From assembly GCA_024579835.1 (NCBI GenBank), contig CP102060.1, forward strand, positions 2,579,558 through 2,643,557: DNA of 64,000 bases, read 5' to 3'. The notes under the pieces were generated by a model, which worked only from the letters and a program-made list of their open reading frames with translations, was not told the origin of the DNA and ran no database searches. Below, in pieces: positions 26,370-35,077 of this stretch. Position 1 is the stretch's first letter. Each line of letters begins with the position of its first letter. Position numbers and translations under genes: made by a program. The DNA comes from Clostridiaceae bacterium HFYG-1003. GTDB taxonomy: Bacteria; Bacillota; Clostridia; Clostridiales; Clostridiaceae.

Positions 26370-27895
26370 GCTTTGTGTCCTCCGATCTGCTGGTTGCGGG
26401 AAATGGTTGTGGCGTCTTCCTCCAGGTTCATTCCCTTGATCACAGCATTTTTGCCGTATTTTTTCTGAATCCCGATGACGGCTTCCTGCATTCGTTTTTC
26501 TCGCGCCAGCTTTTCGGCTTCTTCCGCCTGCTTTGCCTGGAGCGCATCATAGTCGGTAAACAGATCCATTTGCTGGTAGGTTTCGGCCGGCTGAGCGGGA
26601 CGTTCTTTTGTTACATGGTTGGCCGTGATATAGACTCGTCGGACCAGGAGGTTGGGATCCACGATCCGATCAAACAGTGCCATGACCGCGTCCATAATTC
26701 CTTTCGTCGAGGACGTCTGGCGTCCAAGATTGGTTGAGCCATGAGCATTCTTAGGCGTCCTGCGCCCGTAACGATCCGTGGTGATCTCACCGCGGTAGGA
26801 CCGGCTGATCTCGGGATTTGTCAGATTTTCTATGTCATAGCCGATGGTCAGCACCATCTGGTCCGTGACCAACCCCTTGTCCACCAGATCCAGCACCAAG
26901 AGGTCCGTCATCTCCCGCAGGATCAGCCTGGCTTTCTCCGCCGGGTAGGGCGATTGAAGAACCTGGCCGGAGCCCATGCTGTTCGAACCCGGCCTGTACG
27001 CCTTAATATCGGCGATGGTACACGGCTCCCAGCCCCAGGCGTGGTCAATCAGCAGCTCCGCATTGATGCCAAAGAGGCGATACAGCAGGTCCTCATTGTG
27101 ATAATCGTTGGGTTTACCGACGGAGCATCGGGACACATCCCCCATGGTATAGAGTCCGTTGGCCTCCAGCTTCCGCCCATAACCCGGCCCGACCCGCCAG
27201 AAGTCGGTAATGGGCCGATGGGTCCACAAAAGCCGGCGATAGCTCATCTCATCCAGTTCCGCAATGCGGACGCCATTCTCATCCGGAGTAATATGCTTCG
27301 CCTGAATATCCATGGCGATCTTGGCAAGATACAGATTGGTCCCGATCCCTGCCGTCGCCGTAATGCCGGTGGTTTGCAGGACATCCCGGATCATCCTCAT
27401 GGTCATCTCCCGCGGAGACAGCCGGCAGGTGTCCAGATAGTTCGTGACATCGAGGAAGACTTCATCGATGGAATAGACATGGATGTCCTCCGGCGCCACG
27501 TATTTCAGATATACTTCGTAGATCCTGGTGCTGTACTCCATATACAGCGCCATCCGGGGCGGGGCAACCAGATAGGCAACAGCCAGCTCCGGCAAAGCGT
27601 GCAGAATGACCTGATCGATAGACTCCCCCGTAAATGCCCCGCCGGGAGCCAGGCGCTGCCGCTCCGCGTTCACCGCTTTGACTCGCTGCACCACTTCGAA
27701 TAATCTGGGCCGCCCGGAAACCCCCAAGGATTTCAGGGAGGGGGAAACGGCCAGACAGATCGTTTTTTCAGTCCGACTGGCATCCGCCACCACCAGATGG
27801 GTGGTCATGGGATCCAGTCCCCGCTCAATGCACTCAACGGATGCATAGAACGACTTCAGATCGATCGCCACATAGACCCGATCCTGTTTTCCCAT
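26366..27895 (-). CDS. Y-family (UvrX/YqjW-type) translesion DNA polymerase
   Basis: 509 residues. Catalytic motifs are AIDLKSFYASVE (metal-binding Asp and steric gate, residues 10-21) and YSIDEVFLDVT (SIDE motif, about residue 141). Helix-hairpin-helix-like thumb segments and a little-finger domain follow. It belongs to the UvrX/YqjW branch that is paired with YolD in Firmicutes and is often prophage- or plasmid-linked. It would copy past lesions in DNA. The Shine-Dalgarno is AAAGGGGGG. I saw no LexA-type box upstream. No mobile-element genes flank it here. Confidence 0.94.
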   Translation of the reverse strand: MGKQDRVYVAIDLKSFYASVECIERGLDPMTTHLVVADASRTEKTICLAVSPSLKSLGVSGRPRLFEVVQRVKAVNAERQRLAPGGAFTGESIDQVILHALPELAVAYLVAPPRMALYMEYSTRIYEVYLKYVAPEDIHVYSIDEVFLDVTNYLDTCRLSPREMTMRMIRDVLQTTGITATAGIGTNLYLAKIAMDIQAKHITPDENGVRIAELDEMSYRRLLWTHRPITDFWRVGPGYGRKLEANGLYTMGDVSRCSVGKPNDYHNEDLLYRLFGINAELLIDHAWGWEPCTIADIKAYRPGSNSMGSGQVLQSPYPAEKARLILREMTDLLVLDLVDKGLVTDQMVLTIGYDIENLTNPEISRSYRGEITTDRYGRRTPKNAHGSTNLGRQTSSTKGIMDAVMALFDRIVDPNLLVRRVYITANHVTKERPAQPAETYQQMDLFTDYDALQAKQAEEAEKLAREKRMQEAVIGIQKKYGKNAVIKGMNLEEDATTISRNQQIGGHKA

Positions 27896-28020
27896 CTTGC
27901 TTCCCCCCTTTCGACTGTACTTATATAGGATTCATCCAAACCTTGTGATACCAAAAAATTACTGAATAAGGCATGACGCTTGTCCCCGCCGCGTCTGGAC
28001 CGTTTCCCAGCCCCAGACCG

Positions 28021-28080
28021 CCGGACCTCAACCTGTCGGATCTCAACCTTTCGGATCTAAAACTGCCGGACCTCAAACTG
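28021..28080. repeat. 15-nt tandem repeat, four copies, abutting the Rieske gene end
   Basis: Four 15-nt units (28021-28035, 28036-28050, 28051-28065, 28066-28080) follow the pattern YCGGAYCTMAAMCTK. The array stops 2 bases before the minus-strand stop codon of the Rieske oxygenase gene. On the + strand it would read as a pentapeptide-like repeat (PDLNL, SDLNL, SDLKL, PDLKL), but no + strand gene is supported. Confidence 0.85.
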
Positions 28081-28082
28081 CC

Positions 28083-29099
28083 TTATCTGATTTCAACTGC
28101 ACCTGATTCTGTTCTCTGCGACTGATCCGGCGAACCTGCCTGGTTCAGTTCCTCTCTGATCTTTCGGTATTTAATAATGGGACCGTCGCCCTGCAGCAGC
28201 TTTTCGCGCGACTTCAGCGAAGACGCCTTTGGCTTCTGGGTGATGACTACCCGTCGGTCCTGGCGCTCGACCATCCGGTTTCCGAACTTGCCCAGGTAGG
28301 CAATCATGCTGTTCAGCGGCCTGGCATTTGCCAGCTTGCAGTAGAACCGGATATACAGGACGGTATTTTCGTCATCCACCGGTGCGAAATAGATCATTAC
28401 TTTCATCTGATCACTGATGTGATTCAGCCACAAGTTGGGAAACCGGAAGCTCAGATACGTTTCCTTGATCACACTGTCTTCGGGTGACCTGGGCAATTGC
28501 CCATGATCCGCTTCGTTATTGGCGCTGGTGGTAAGGATCCCTTTCTCCCACACAACTTTAGGGCCATGGACCAGCGTCTTGTTGCCCCGGCCGATGGTGT
28601 TGTGGTGGACAAACGGCAGGTGCACTACATCCAGCTGGTTTTCAATGCATCGGGAATAATGGGCGTTCCAATGGTCTTCGATTTCACTGTAAGAGAAGGA
28701 CTCGTCGATCTCCCGGTCAAAGAAGGGCAGATCCGGTGATGCTTGTTCCGGATCTCCGTACCAGAGATAGATGATGCCGTGGTTTTCTCTCACCGGGTAA
28801 TGTCGGAGATTGTAGCGGCTGAGGTCCGCCCGGGACGCTTTTCCGTTGGCAGGAATGAGCCGGCACTTGCCCTGAGGATCAAACCGCAGACCATGAAACG
28901 GACACTGGATACAGTCATCCTTGACCTTCCCCAGACGCAGCGCCGCTCCCCGATGCGTGCACTGGTCCACAACACAGCCCAATTTCCCTGTTTTACTTCT
29001 GAACACAGCCAGTTCCAGATTCAACCGCCTGACTCCGACGATCTGTCCCGGTTTGACATTACTGGCTGGAAGTATGGCATACCATTGATTGGGGATCAT
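28083..29099 (-). CDS. Rieske [2Fe-2S] ring-hydroxylating oxygenase alpha subunit-like protein
   Basis: About 338 residues. The Rieske cluster ligands are clear: CTH at residues 47-49 and CPFH at 66-69. The mononuclear iron site is ENQLDVVHLPFVHH at about residues 150-163, giving the N-x-D-x2-H-x4-H pattern. It is therefore a terminal oxygenase of the Rieske non-haem iron family, which normally uses O2 and electrons from a reductase. No ferredoxin or reductase gene is adjacent, and the operon is monocistronic. The start at 29099 is chosen because GGGAGGTGCGTGTA precedes it; 29150 lacks a good site. An oxygenase in an otherwise strictly fermentative context is unexpected; demethylation or oxygen-scavenging roles are possible but unproven. 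Confidence 0.9.
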   Translation of the reverse strand: MIPNQWYAILPASNVKPGQIVGVRRLNLELAVFRSKTGKLGCVVDQCTHRGAALRLGKVKDDCIQCPFHGLRFDPQGKCRLIPANGKASRADLSRYNLRHYPVRENHGIIYLWYGDPEQASPDLPFFDREIDESFSYSEIEDHWNAHYSRCIENQLDVVHLPFVHHNTIGRGNKTLVHGPKVVWEKGILTTSANNEADHGQLPRSPEDSVIKETYLSFRFPNLWLNHISDQMKVMIYFAPVDDENTVLYIRFYCKLANARPLNSMIAYLGKFGNRMVERQDRRVVITQKPKASSLKSREKLLQGDGPIIKYRKIREELNQAGSPDQSQRTESGAVEIR

Positions 29100-29496
29100 T
29101 ACACGCACCTCCCAGAATTCTTTTCTCTGCCGCATTGGATTCACCTTCATTATAAGTGCCAGCTGATCCCAATGCCAGTCAGCAGAATTACTCGTTCACA
29201 GTTGATTTGCGTTATTTTCAAAACCCCATCCTACACATGACCTCTCTAACTCTGTGATCCGGCAATGGCTTGATGGTTTCCCACGAAAATGGTTCCAAGT
29301 TCATTCTGAAGGATGACCCTGGGACCGGTCAGAGTCAAGCTTCGTTGTTGGATCAGTTTATAGGCATGCAAATAAAACTGGACTATTGACTCTAAAATCC
29401 AAACCCATCAGAATCTGATTCCAGAAAAAGAAACGAGATTTGTCGGGTTATGAATTGTTTAGATTTCTGTGACCTCAAGAAAATTAGTTGAAAGAA

Positions 29497-29520
29497 CAGC
29501 CCTGGCACATACCAGGGCTG
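29497..29520 (-). terminator. terminator of the HEPN-like gene
   Basis: CAGCCCTGG and CCAGGGCTG form a perfect 9-bp stem with a six-base loop, followed on the minus strand by TTCTTTC. It is 20 bases after the HEPN-like gene. The bases 29151-29490 contain no recognisable gene or strong signal. Confidence 0.7.
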
Positions 29521-29539
29521 CGAAGGTTATTCTTGACAA

Positions 29540-30007
29540 TTATACACGACTTTTCCCGTCTCGCCTCGCAACAGCTCGTTTATACGCTGTGGCTTTGCTA
29601 CTTAATTCCCGAGCGATAGCTTTCCCGTCTTCGGCCAGTTCTGCCAAATCCTGGGTTGTCAGGCACTGTTTCATTAATGCATGGATCAGTCGGTTTCGCT
29701 CCTCCTTCCAATTCAAAGCTCTCATAATCAGTTCGTCTTTAAAGTAGCGATTTGCCAATGAGTTTTTTTCTTCAGCTATTTTAACTATTTTTTTCAGCTT
29801 CCTATCGATGGATATCTTTTCCCCCATTATCTGATTTTCTTCATACCTCAGAATCGCCTCCGATCGATCCTCCATAATGGCATATGCGATAAAGAGAGCT
29901 TCCAAGTAGAACTGATACGTCAGTGCTTTTTCAAGGCGCTTGAACTGTTCCCTATAATTTTCATATTTTTGACGATTTGTAGTCATTACGCTTTTATCTT
30001 GTTCCAT
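29540..30007 (-). CDS. HEPN-like helical protein with an Rx4H motif
   Basis: 155 residues, all-helical and strongly charged. The segment KEERNRLIHALMK contains RNRLIH, which fits the catalytic R-x4-6-H motif of HEPN RNase domains. An upstream helix EALFIAYAIMEDRSEAILR matches the first long helix of that fold. HEPN proteins are frequent toxins and effectors in abortive infection and toxin-antitoxin systems, but some are inactive scaffolds. The start at 30007 is preferred because GGGGTGG lies just upstream. A small membrane-like ORF ends 23 bases before the start, in the same direction. No MNT-type antitoxin nucleotidyltransferase is visible. The HEPN call rests on motif and helix pattern only. 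Confidence 0.55.
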   Translation of the reverse strand: MEQDKSVMTTNRQKYENYREQFKRLEKALTYQFYLEALFIAYAIMEDRSEAILRYEENQIMGEKISIDRKLKKIVKIAEEKNSLANRYFKDELIMRALNWKEERNRLIHALMKQCLTTQDLAELAEDGKAIARELSSKATAYKRAVARRDGKSRV

Positions 30008-30030
30008 AATCCACCCCATCCAAAGTAATA

Positions 30031-30180
30031 CTATTTTCCCTGACTACGAAAGATGAATCTACAATCCAGAGTATAACAAATCGCTGACAATACCCAAATC
30101 AATGCGAATAGAAGGATCCATCCAAGTGATTCGATGACTAAATGTTGTATAAATAAATAATCTCCAGATAAAATTTCCAT
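30031..30180 (-). CDS. possible small membrane protein upstream of the HEPN-like gene
   Basis: A 49-codon frame (MEILSGDYLF...) has one clear hydrophobic helix, LGWILLFALIWVLSAI, flanked by an acidic N-side and a basic C-terminal tail. The frame can be extended to an ATG at 30285, but neither start has a convincing Shine-Dalgarno. Its position 23 bases before the HEPN-like gene is compatible with a two-gene unit. It could equally be noise. Confidence 0.3.
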   Translation of the reverse strand: MEILSGDYLFIQHLVIESLGWILLFALIWVLSAICYTLDCRFIFRSQGK

Positions 30181-30331
30181 GACATGATAGCACGTATTGC
30201 ATCTGTCCAAGATCCAACAACTCGTCTGGACCCCGGTTATAAGAAACTGTTTCGGAGTGATACAAAGGCCAAAGAAGTTTTCCATTCAAGTATTTTTCAG
30301 AAGAACCCAAGAGGTGTCTCAAATTCAACCG

Positions 30332-30421
30332 TTACTTGATGTTGTCAAATGCCATTTCAACCACATCCTTATTCAGATACTTGGTCAGTGTCTTAATGGT
30401 ATCCATCTTCTTATTGGTCAC
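30332..30421 (-). CDS. possible 29-residue ORF
   Basis: A GTG-started frame (VTNKKMDTIKTLTKYLNK...) ends in NIK and is preceded by GGGGGGCAGCAG. The lysine/leucine pattern reads like a real helical peptide. A GGAGG-preceded ATG upstream at 30436 lies in another frame, so a frameshift may have split a slightly longer gene. Not recognised. Confidence 0.3.
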   Translation of the reverse strand: MTNKKMDTIKTLTKYLNKDVVEMAFDNIK

Positions 30422-30515
30422 CTGCTGCCCCCCTCATATAACCACCTCCGGTTTTATCAACTGACTGGTACAGGAATCAAAGGAACTATGGAATGAGTGA
30501 CCTAGGACTATTGAC

Positions 30516-31046
30516 TCATTCTGATCTGGGTGCAACATCTTTACTGTCGATATTTATTTCAATTAATCCCTTGAGAGTATTTACAAACTCGGCTTCACTG
30601 AAGCCCTGTGCTGTGATCTGAATCAGAAGATCCTCCCGGATCATGTATACATTTTTCAGTTCTTCAGTCCTGGAGTCACCAGCAACGTAAAATAATTTCT
30701 CTTCGATTTGCTTTGTTGATAAAGACTTTGACTTTGCTTTCAGCAGCTTGAGGGGATCGGAAGAATATTGATGATGGATGCTAAGGATCCGATCACTTTT
30801 CATCAGGTTCATATATGCAATCATAAGTCCCTCTTCATTAACGCTGAAGATAGGCTGAAGGCCTTTTGGAGTCTCAGCCGGTAAGTAGACTCGAGATAGT
30901 AAAGCTAGGTTATCAGCGGGATTGGCTGCTTTGAGTGCAAATATCTCTTCCTGTGCTTTTGGGACTATTCCGGTCTCTGAGCTATGCCTGGTTCTTTTAC
31001 CCTGAAATAAATTGGTTATCAGAGAAAAAATGGTTCCTTTCATCAT
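30516..31046 (-). CDS. uncharacterised protein
   Basis: 176 residues, AT-rich, with a strong Shine-Dalgarno (AGGAGGATCC) before the ATGATG start, so either Met is possible. The N-terminus MKGTIFSLITNLFQGK may be a short amphipathic helix. The rest looks like a soluble alpha/beta domain (LQPIFSVNEEGLMIAYMNLMKSDR, LLIQITAQGFSEAEFVNTLKGLIEINI), with no motif I recognise. It lies alone between the HEPN-like region and tRNA-Pro, in a stretch that looks horizontally acquired. Confidence 0.65.
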   Translation of the reverse strand: MMKGTIFSLITNLFQGKRTRHSSETGIVPKAQEEIFALKAANPADNLALLSRVYLPAETPKGLQPIFSVNEEGLMIAYMNLMKSDRILSIHHQYSSDPLKLLKAKSKSLSTKQIEEKLFYVAGDSRTEELKNVYMIREDLLIQITAQGFSEAEFVNTLKGLIEINIDSKDVAPRSE

Positions 31047-31557
31047 GGATCCTCCTAAAAAATGGGTATATCACTGTCGGTACCTCTTAAGCATCCGTGC
31101 ATTGAATGGTCGGCCGAAAAAGTACTTTTTCCGACCGATCATGATGAGAAGATGAGGGAGCAAGATTATTTTAGAACATACAATTGAGAATTTTCATTCA
31201 CTTGGAATAACTATATTGTGCTGGAACATTCCTATTATTACAAGATATATTTAAATACTGACAAAGCAATGTCCCTCAGGTGAGCATTAAGTTTGATGAG
31301 GTTGTACCTGGCGCGAAACTCCTCAGGTTCTGCATGGTCTTCATTGTCTTTTCTGCTGTAGCGTTATCGATGATGTGTGACTGAATACGTTCGTCGTAAT
31401 TCGTTGCAGATTCATCGACGATATTCTGCTGAACTGCCCATAGAGTCAATGTTCTCCTGTTCGGTTGAAGCGTATTCGATAGCCTTCTCTTTTGAATCTT
31501 CTTGGCTCATGTGTGACCTGTATTGTTAATATGCTGTTATTTTGTTGTTATTTTCAA
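31047..31557. other. gene-poor spacer with a bulged hairpin and a decayed ORF
   Basis: At 31108-31136 GGTCGG...AAAAAG pairs with CTTTTT...CCGACC, with a 3-base bulge, forming an imperfect hairpin 60 bases upstream of the uncharacterised gene. Minus-strand codons at 31270-31510 (MSQEDSKEKAIEYAS, then EEFRARYNLIKLNAHL after several stops) look like a heavily decayed small gene, possibly of a mobile element. Nothing intact is supported. Confidence 0.35.
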
Positions 31558-31560
31558 CAA

Positions 31561-31592
31561 AAGCGGGTTCCAGATAAATCTGGAACCCGCTT
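31561..31592 (-). terminator. terminator of tRNA-Pro
   Basis: A perfect 14-bp inverted repeat with loop TAAA lies 3 bases after the encoded CCA end and is followed on the minus strand by TTGTTGAAAA. Confidence 0.8.
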
Positions 31593-31595
31593 ATT

Positions 31596-31671
31596 TGGTC
31601 GGAATGACAGGATTCGAACCTGCGACTTCTGCGTCCCGAACGCAGCGCGCTACCAACTGCGCTACATCCCG
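31596..31671 (-). tRNA. tRNA-Pro (anticodon CGG)
   Basis: On the minus strand a full cloverleaf can be drawn: acceptor CGGGATG with CATTCCG (one G-T pair), D-arm GCGCAGTTGGTAGCGC, anticodon stem CTGCG/CGCAG with loop TTCGGGA (anticodon CGG, decoding CCG), T-loop GGTTCGAATCC, discriminator A and an encoded CCA. It is a single tRNA with its own terminator. Isolated tRNA genes beside AT-rich accessory DNA are common integration sites, but no attachment repeat was recognised here. Confidence 0.95.
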
Positions 31672-31869
31672 TAAATTTGTTACAAAACTTATTATAGCCA
31701 CTAAAACATGTTTTGGGAAGTGTTTTTTTAAATTTACATCATATTTTGTTTTCAAATACCATTCCAGCTATTTAATCCTATTTTTTGATCATTGACCGGG
31801 CGGTTACAGGGCAGGGAAATACTGCAGAGCATTTCCCCCGCCCCTGAAGCAACCAGCGGTGGATCAGAA

Positions 31870-33120
31870 TCAATTCAGAGCAGGAACGGGTTTTTTCCTG
31901 GCAAAGATTGCAAGGAAAATGAACAGAGCCACGACGCACAGTACGATGGACAGGAGGTAACTGCTGATATAACTGCCGCTGTTATCATAGAGGAATCCAT
32001 AAATAATGGGATTCAGAATACTGCCGACTCCTCCAATGGCGGTTAAAAATCCATATATCGCGTTGAAGTCTTTTTTGCCGAACAGGTCATTGGCAAGGAC
32101 AGAACTGGCAATCGTGCCATAGGCACAGCCGACGCCCACAAAAATGACCGTAACTGCCAGGCCGATGTAGCTCCGGGAAAAAATCACACCCGTCAGGGCA
32201 ATAATATTCGCCATACAGGCGATCAGAATGGTCGCCTTAAGTCCGATGGTATCATAGAGTTTTCCGAATGCAGCCTTACCGATGGCCAGGGATCCCATAA
32301 TGAGAGCTACTACGTTGGCGCTGAAGGTAATGGAGTAGCCGATGTCCGTGAGGTGTGGCGCCACATTGAGCATCAGTCCGTTGATGGCGATGTTGAGGCA
32401 GACCGTGGCAAGGTTGACTGCCCAGAATATGACGGAGCGGAAGGCATCCTTGAGCATAATTCCTTCATTCTCTGCCGTCCGATAGGTTTCAGCGCTTTCC
32501 TCGGTTATTCCGTAAGGCTTAAGCCCCATGTGACTGGGCTGAGTGCGGATAATCAGGAATACACCGGGGAGAATAAAGACAGCCATCAGTACAGTGAGGA
32601 ACTGATAGGCGACACGCCAGCCGTAATTCTGAATCCAGATCCCAGTGAGCGAACTCAAGATCATCCCCCCGACTCCGCTTCCCATAAAAGCCATGCCGAT
32701 GGCGCTGCCCCGTCCCTTGACAAACCAGTTGCTCAGAATGATGGATAACGGGAGAATGGCAATCAGTGAAAGGGACGTGCTGACAACTATAGTGATGGCA
32801 TAAAACATCAGGAGCGTGCTGGCAAACGAATACAGATAGAATGAGAGTACCAGGGTGACACTGAAGACTTTCATTACTTTCATGATATTGAACCGACTGT
32901 ATATTTTACCGGCCAGGAGTGAAACAACCAAAAGACACACCGCCTTGATGGTCAGCGTCACATTGAATTCAGATCTGGTGAAACCCAGTTCTTTTGTGAT
33001 GGGTTGAATAAAAATACTGGAAGCATTATAGACGCTGCCCCATCCCAGCGCCATGATGAAAAAGGCGGCACCAACGATAAACCAGCCGTAAAAAATATTG
33101 CTCTTTAAGAGTGCTTTCAC
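31870..33120 (-). CDS. MFS transporter (OxlT/OFA-like)
   Basis: A 416-residue permease with about 12 hydrophobic helices. The first helix begins FYGWFIVGAAFFIMALGWG and is followed by the motif SIFIQPITKELGFTRSEF. The cytoplasmic loop between helices 2 and 3 reads AGKIYSRFN. It belongs to the same subfamily as the upstream gene at 33378-34673, and the two are alignable end to end. The GTG start at 33120 with AAGGGGAAACGCAAA upstream is preferred over a longer N-terminal extension to 33270. The two genes follow a remnant of an AbgB-like amidohydrolase and may carry an N-acyl-amino acid, dipeptide or dicarboxylate; the substrate is inferred only. Confidence 0.88.
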   Translation of the reverse strand: MKALLKSNIFYGWFIVGAAFFIMALGWGSVYNASSIFIQPITKELGFTRSEFNVTLTIKAVCLLVVSLLAGKIYSRFNIMKVMKVFSVTLVLSFYLYSFASTLLMFYAITIVVSTSLSLIAILPLSIILSNWFVKGRGSAIGMAFMGSGVGGMILSSLTGIWIQNYGWRVAYQFLTVLMAVFILPGVFLIIRTQPSHMGLKPYGITEESAETYRTAENEGIMLKDAFRSVIFWAVNLATVCLNIAINGLMLNVAPHLTDIGYSITFSANVVALIMGSLAIGKAAFGKLYDTIGLKATILIACMANIIALTGVIFSRSYIGLAVTVIFVGVGCAYGTIASSVLANDLFGKKDFNAIYGFLTAIGGVGSILNPIIYGFLYDNSGSYISSYLLSIVLCVVALFIFLAIFARKKPVPALN

Positions 33121-33377
33121 TTTGCGTTTCCCCTTTGTTTTGTCCGTTATTGGATGGAATCGGTGGAATCGTTCTTTTACCGGGAAATCTCCGCCTTCCA
33201 GCGGATCGCACGTTCTGCAAATTCGCGCTGCCTGCTGGAGCGCCATTTCCCATATGTATACGATTAACAAAAATTGTGAATGATGGTATCGTGCTCATTT
33301 TATCGGAACGAAGCAATTTCCGTCAATGAGAACTGAACTGATGCTGTCCGGATGAAACAGTACTCCCATAGATCTCA

Positions 33378-34673
33378 TTATTTCGACTGGGCTGTTAGAA
33401 TCCTTCGTTCCCCCTCCTGAAAGGACGGCATTGTTTTTTCCTGCTTCTTCTGTCCGAACACCATCAGGAAAATGGCAAGGGCAATCACGCAGAAGCCGAT
33501 GGAAATTTTATAGCTGTCCAGGTAACTGCCGGTCAGATCATAGAGGAAACCGGTCAGTACCGGGCTGATGATGCCGCCCAAAGACGCTATGGCAGTTATA
33601 AAGCCCAAAATTGCCCGGTAGTCCTTTTTTCCGTACAGTTCCAGGGTTAGGACGGAGTAGGTGATCGTGGAATAGGCGCAGCCGACCCCCGCAAACAATA
33701 CCGTAACAGCCAGCCCGATGTATTTTTCTGCGTAGATCAGTCCCGCGAGAGCGATGATATTGGCACAGCTGGCGATGAGTATGGCTGGTTTCAGTCCGAG
33801 GCGGTCAAACAGCTTGCCCAGAATGAATTTACCCATAGCCAGGGACCCCATGATCAATGCCACCATGTTGGCACTGAAGGTAATGGAATAGCCGATGTCC
33901 GTCAGATGGGGCGCTACATTGAGCATCAGTCCATTCACAGCAACCACCAGCAGGACCGAGGCAAGATTGATGCCCCAGAAGCTCGCTGAACGCATTGCTT
34001 GCCTGAGAGTAATCCCTTCCTGCTCCGAAGTCCGGAAGCGTTCCGCCCCCTCTCTGGTGACGCCGTGAGGATTCAGCCCCAGTTCCCTGGGGTGCAGGCG
34101 CAAAACCAGAAACACGCTGGGAATCAGAAATATCACCATCAGCACCGTCAGGATCTGATACGCTGCTCTCCAGCCGTACATCTGGATCCAGATGCCAGTC
34201 AGAGAGCTCAGCACCATGCCGCCGACTCCGCTGCCCATGAAGGCCAGCCCCAGAGCCGCACCCCGGCCTTGATCAAACCAGTTGCTGATGATAATGGACA
34301 ACGGGATGATCGTGACCAGTGTCTGTGCAATGCTGACTGCGACGGAGATCAGATAGAACATCGAGAGGGAGTCTGCCAGGGAATAGGTGAAAAACGACAG
34401 GATAAGAATGACCGCAGCTGTTTTCATGACCCTCATGATCGGAAAGCGTCTGAAAATCTTTCCCGCCAGGAGAGACACCACCACTGAGACAACTGCCCGG
34501 ATTGTCATGGTCAGATTAAACTGTGAACGGGTGAAGCCCAGGTCCTGACAGACCGGCTGAATGAAAATACTGGAAGCGTTGTACACGCTGCCGAATCCGA
34601 TGGCCATGATAAGGAATGAAGCCCCTATAATAAACCATCCATAAAAAATACCGGTTTGGCGTAATGTTTTCAT
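33378..34673 (-). CDS. MFS transporter, paralogue of the downstream gene
   Basis: A 431-residue, 12-helix MFS permease starting MKTLRQTGIFYGWFIIG, with the same signature SIFIQPVCQDLGFTRSQF. Whole blocks are identical or nearly so with the downstream paralogue (NGLMLNVAPHLTDIGYSITF, AFMGSGVGGM), so the pair arose by tandem duplication. The start at 34673 is chosen for the CAGGGGGG site just before it. Both genes run in the same direction as the amidohydrolase remnant upstream and away from the TetR regulator. A promoter with a palindromic operator at 35113-35152 probably drove the original operon. Confidence 0.88.
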   Translation of the reverse strand: MKTLRQTGIFYGWFIIGASFLIMAIGFGSVYNASSIFIQPVCQDLGFTRSQFNLTMTIRAVVSVVVSLLAGKIFRRFPIMRVMKTAAVILILSFFTYSLADSLSMFYLISVAVSIAQTLVTIIPLSIIISNWFDQGRGAALGLAFMGSGVGGMVLSSLTGIWIQMYGWRAAYQILTVLMVIFLIPSVFLVLRLHPRELGLNPHGVTREGAERFRTSEQEGITLRQAMRSASFWGINLASVLLVVAVNGLMLNVAPHLTDIGYSITFSANMVALIMGSLAMGKFILGKLFDRLGLKPAILIASCANIIALAGLIYAEKYIGLAVTVLFAGVGCAYSTITYSVLTLELYGKKDYRAILGFITAIASLGGIISPVLTGFLYDLTGSYLDSYKISIGFCVIALAIFLMVFGQKKQEKTMPSFQEGERRILTAQSK

Positions 34674-34744
34674 AATACCCCCCTGACTGCACTTCATAAG
34701 CAAGGACCGTCCATGCGTTGAAACAGACGGCCTGCCCTTCTTTT

Positions 34745-34990
34745 CTAAAAACCGAATCCTTCATTCGGCACTGGAATATCATCCGGGATCGGATTCACAC
34801 AGGATTTTCCATTCATCGTGCGATCGAATTCTTCTTTTGCCTTTGCCGCCAGTTTCGGCTCATTCAATATTTTCAACCCTGCCATCGCCATGACCTTTGC
34901 TGCATAGAGCATGCTGGCGGAGATCCACATAGTGGCAGAAGCGCGCTGGACTCTGTGGAACCCATGAGTGTGGGCACCAACTATCTGAGA
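34745..34990 (-). pseudogene. C-terminal remnant of an M20 amidohydrolase (AbgB-like)
   Basis: The minus frame encodes MLYAAKVMAMAGLKIL, KAKEEFDRTMNGK and PIPDDIPVP, matching the C-terminal end of p-aminobenzoyl-glutamate hydrolase subunit B and related M20 peptidases. Only about 80 residues remain; the catalytic metal domain is missing, and the reading frame starts inside sequence with no Shine-Dalgarno. It is directly upstream of, and co-oriented with, the two MFS genes, so the former operon was probably hydrolase plus transporter. The gene is now non-functional. Confidence 0.65.
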
Positions 34991-35077
34991 GAACACGAGA
35001 CGGATGATGTAAGAATTCACTACCTTTTGTTGTAATACGCTTTCAGCTCAGAGTAAAAATTATTGACCTGTTTAGTT

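Noticed and set aside
29469-29747. 92-codon + ORF overlapping the HEPN-like gene
   Set aside because: It overlaps the terminator and the better-supported minus-strand gene, and its start has no ribosome-binding site.
31596-31671. Attachment site at tRNA-Pro for an integrative element
   Set aside because: No duplicated tRNA end or integrase was found within the window; only the AT-rich neighbourhood suggests it.
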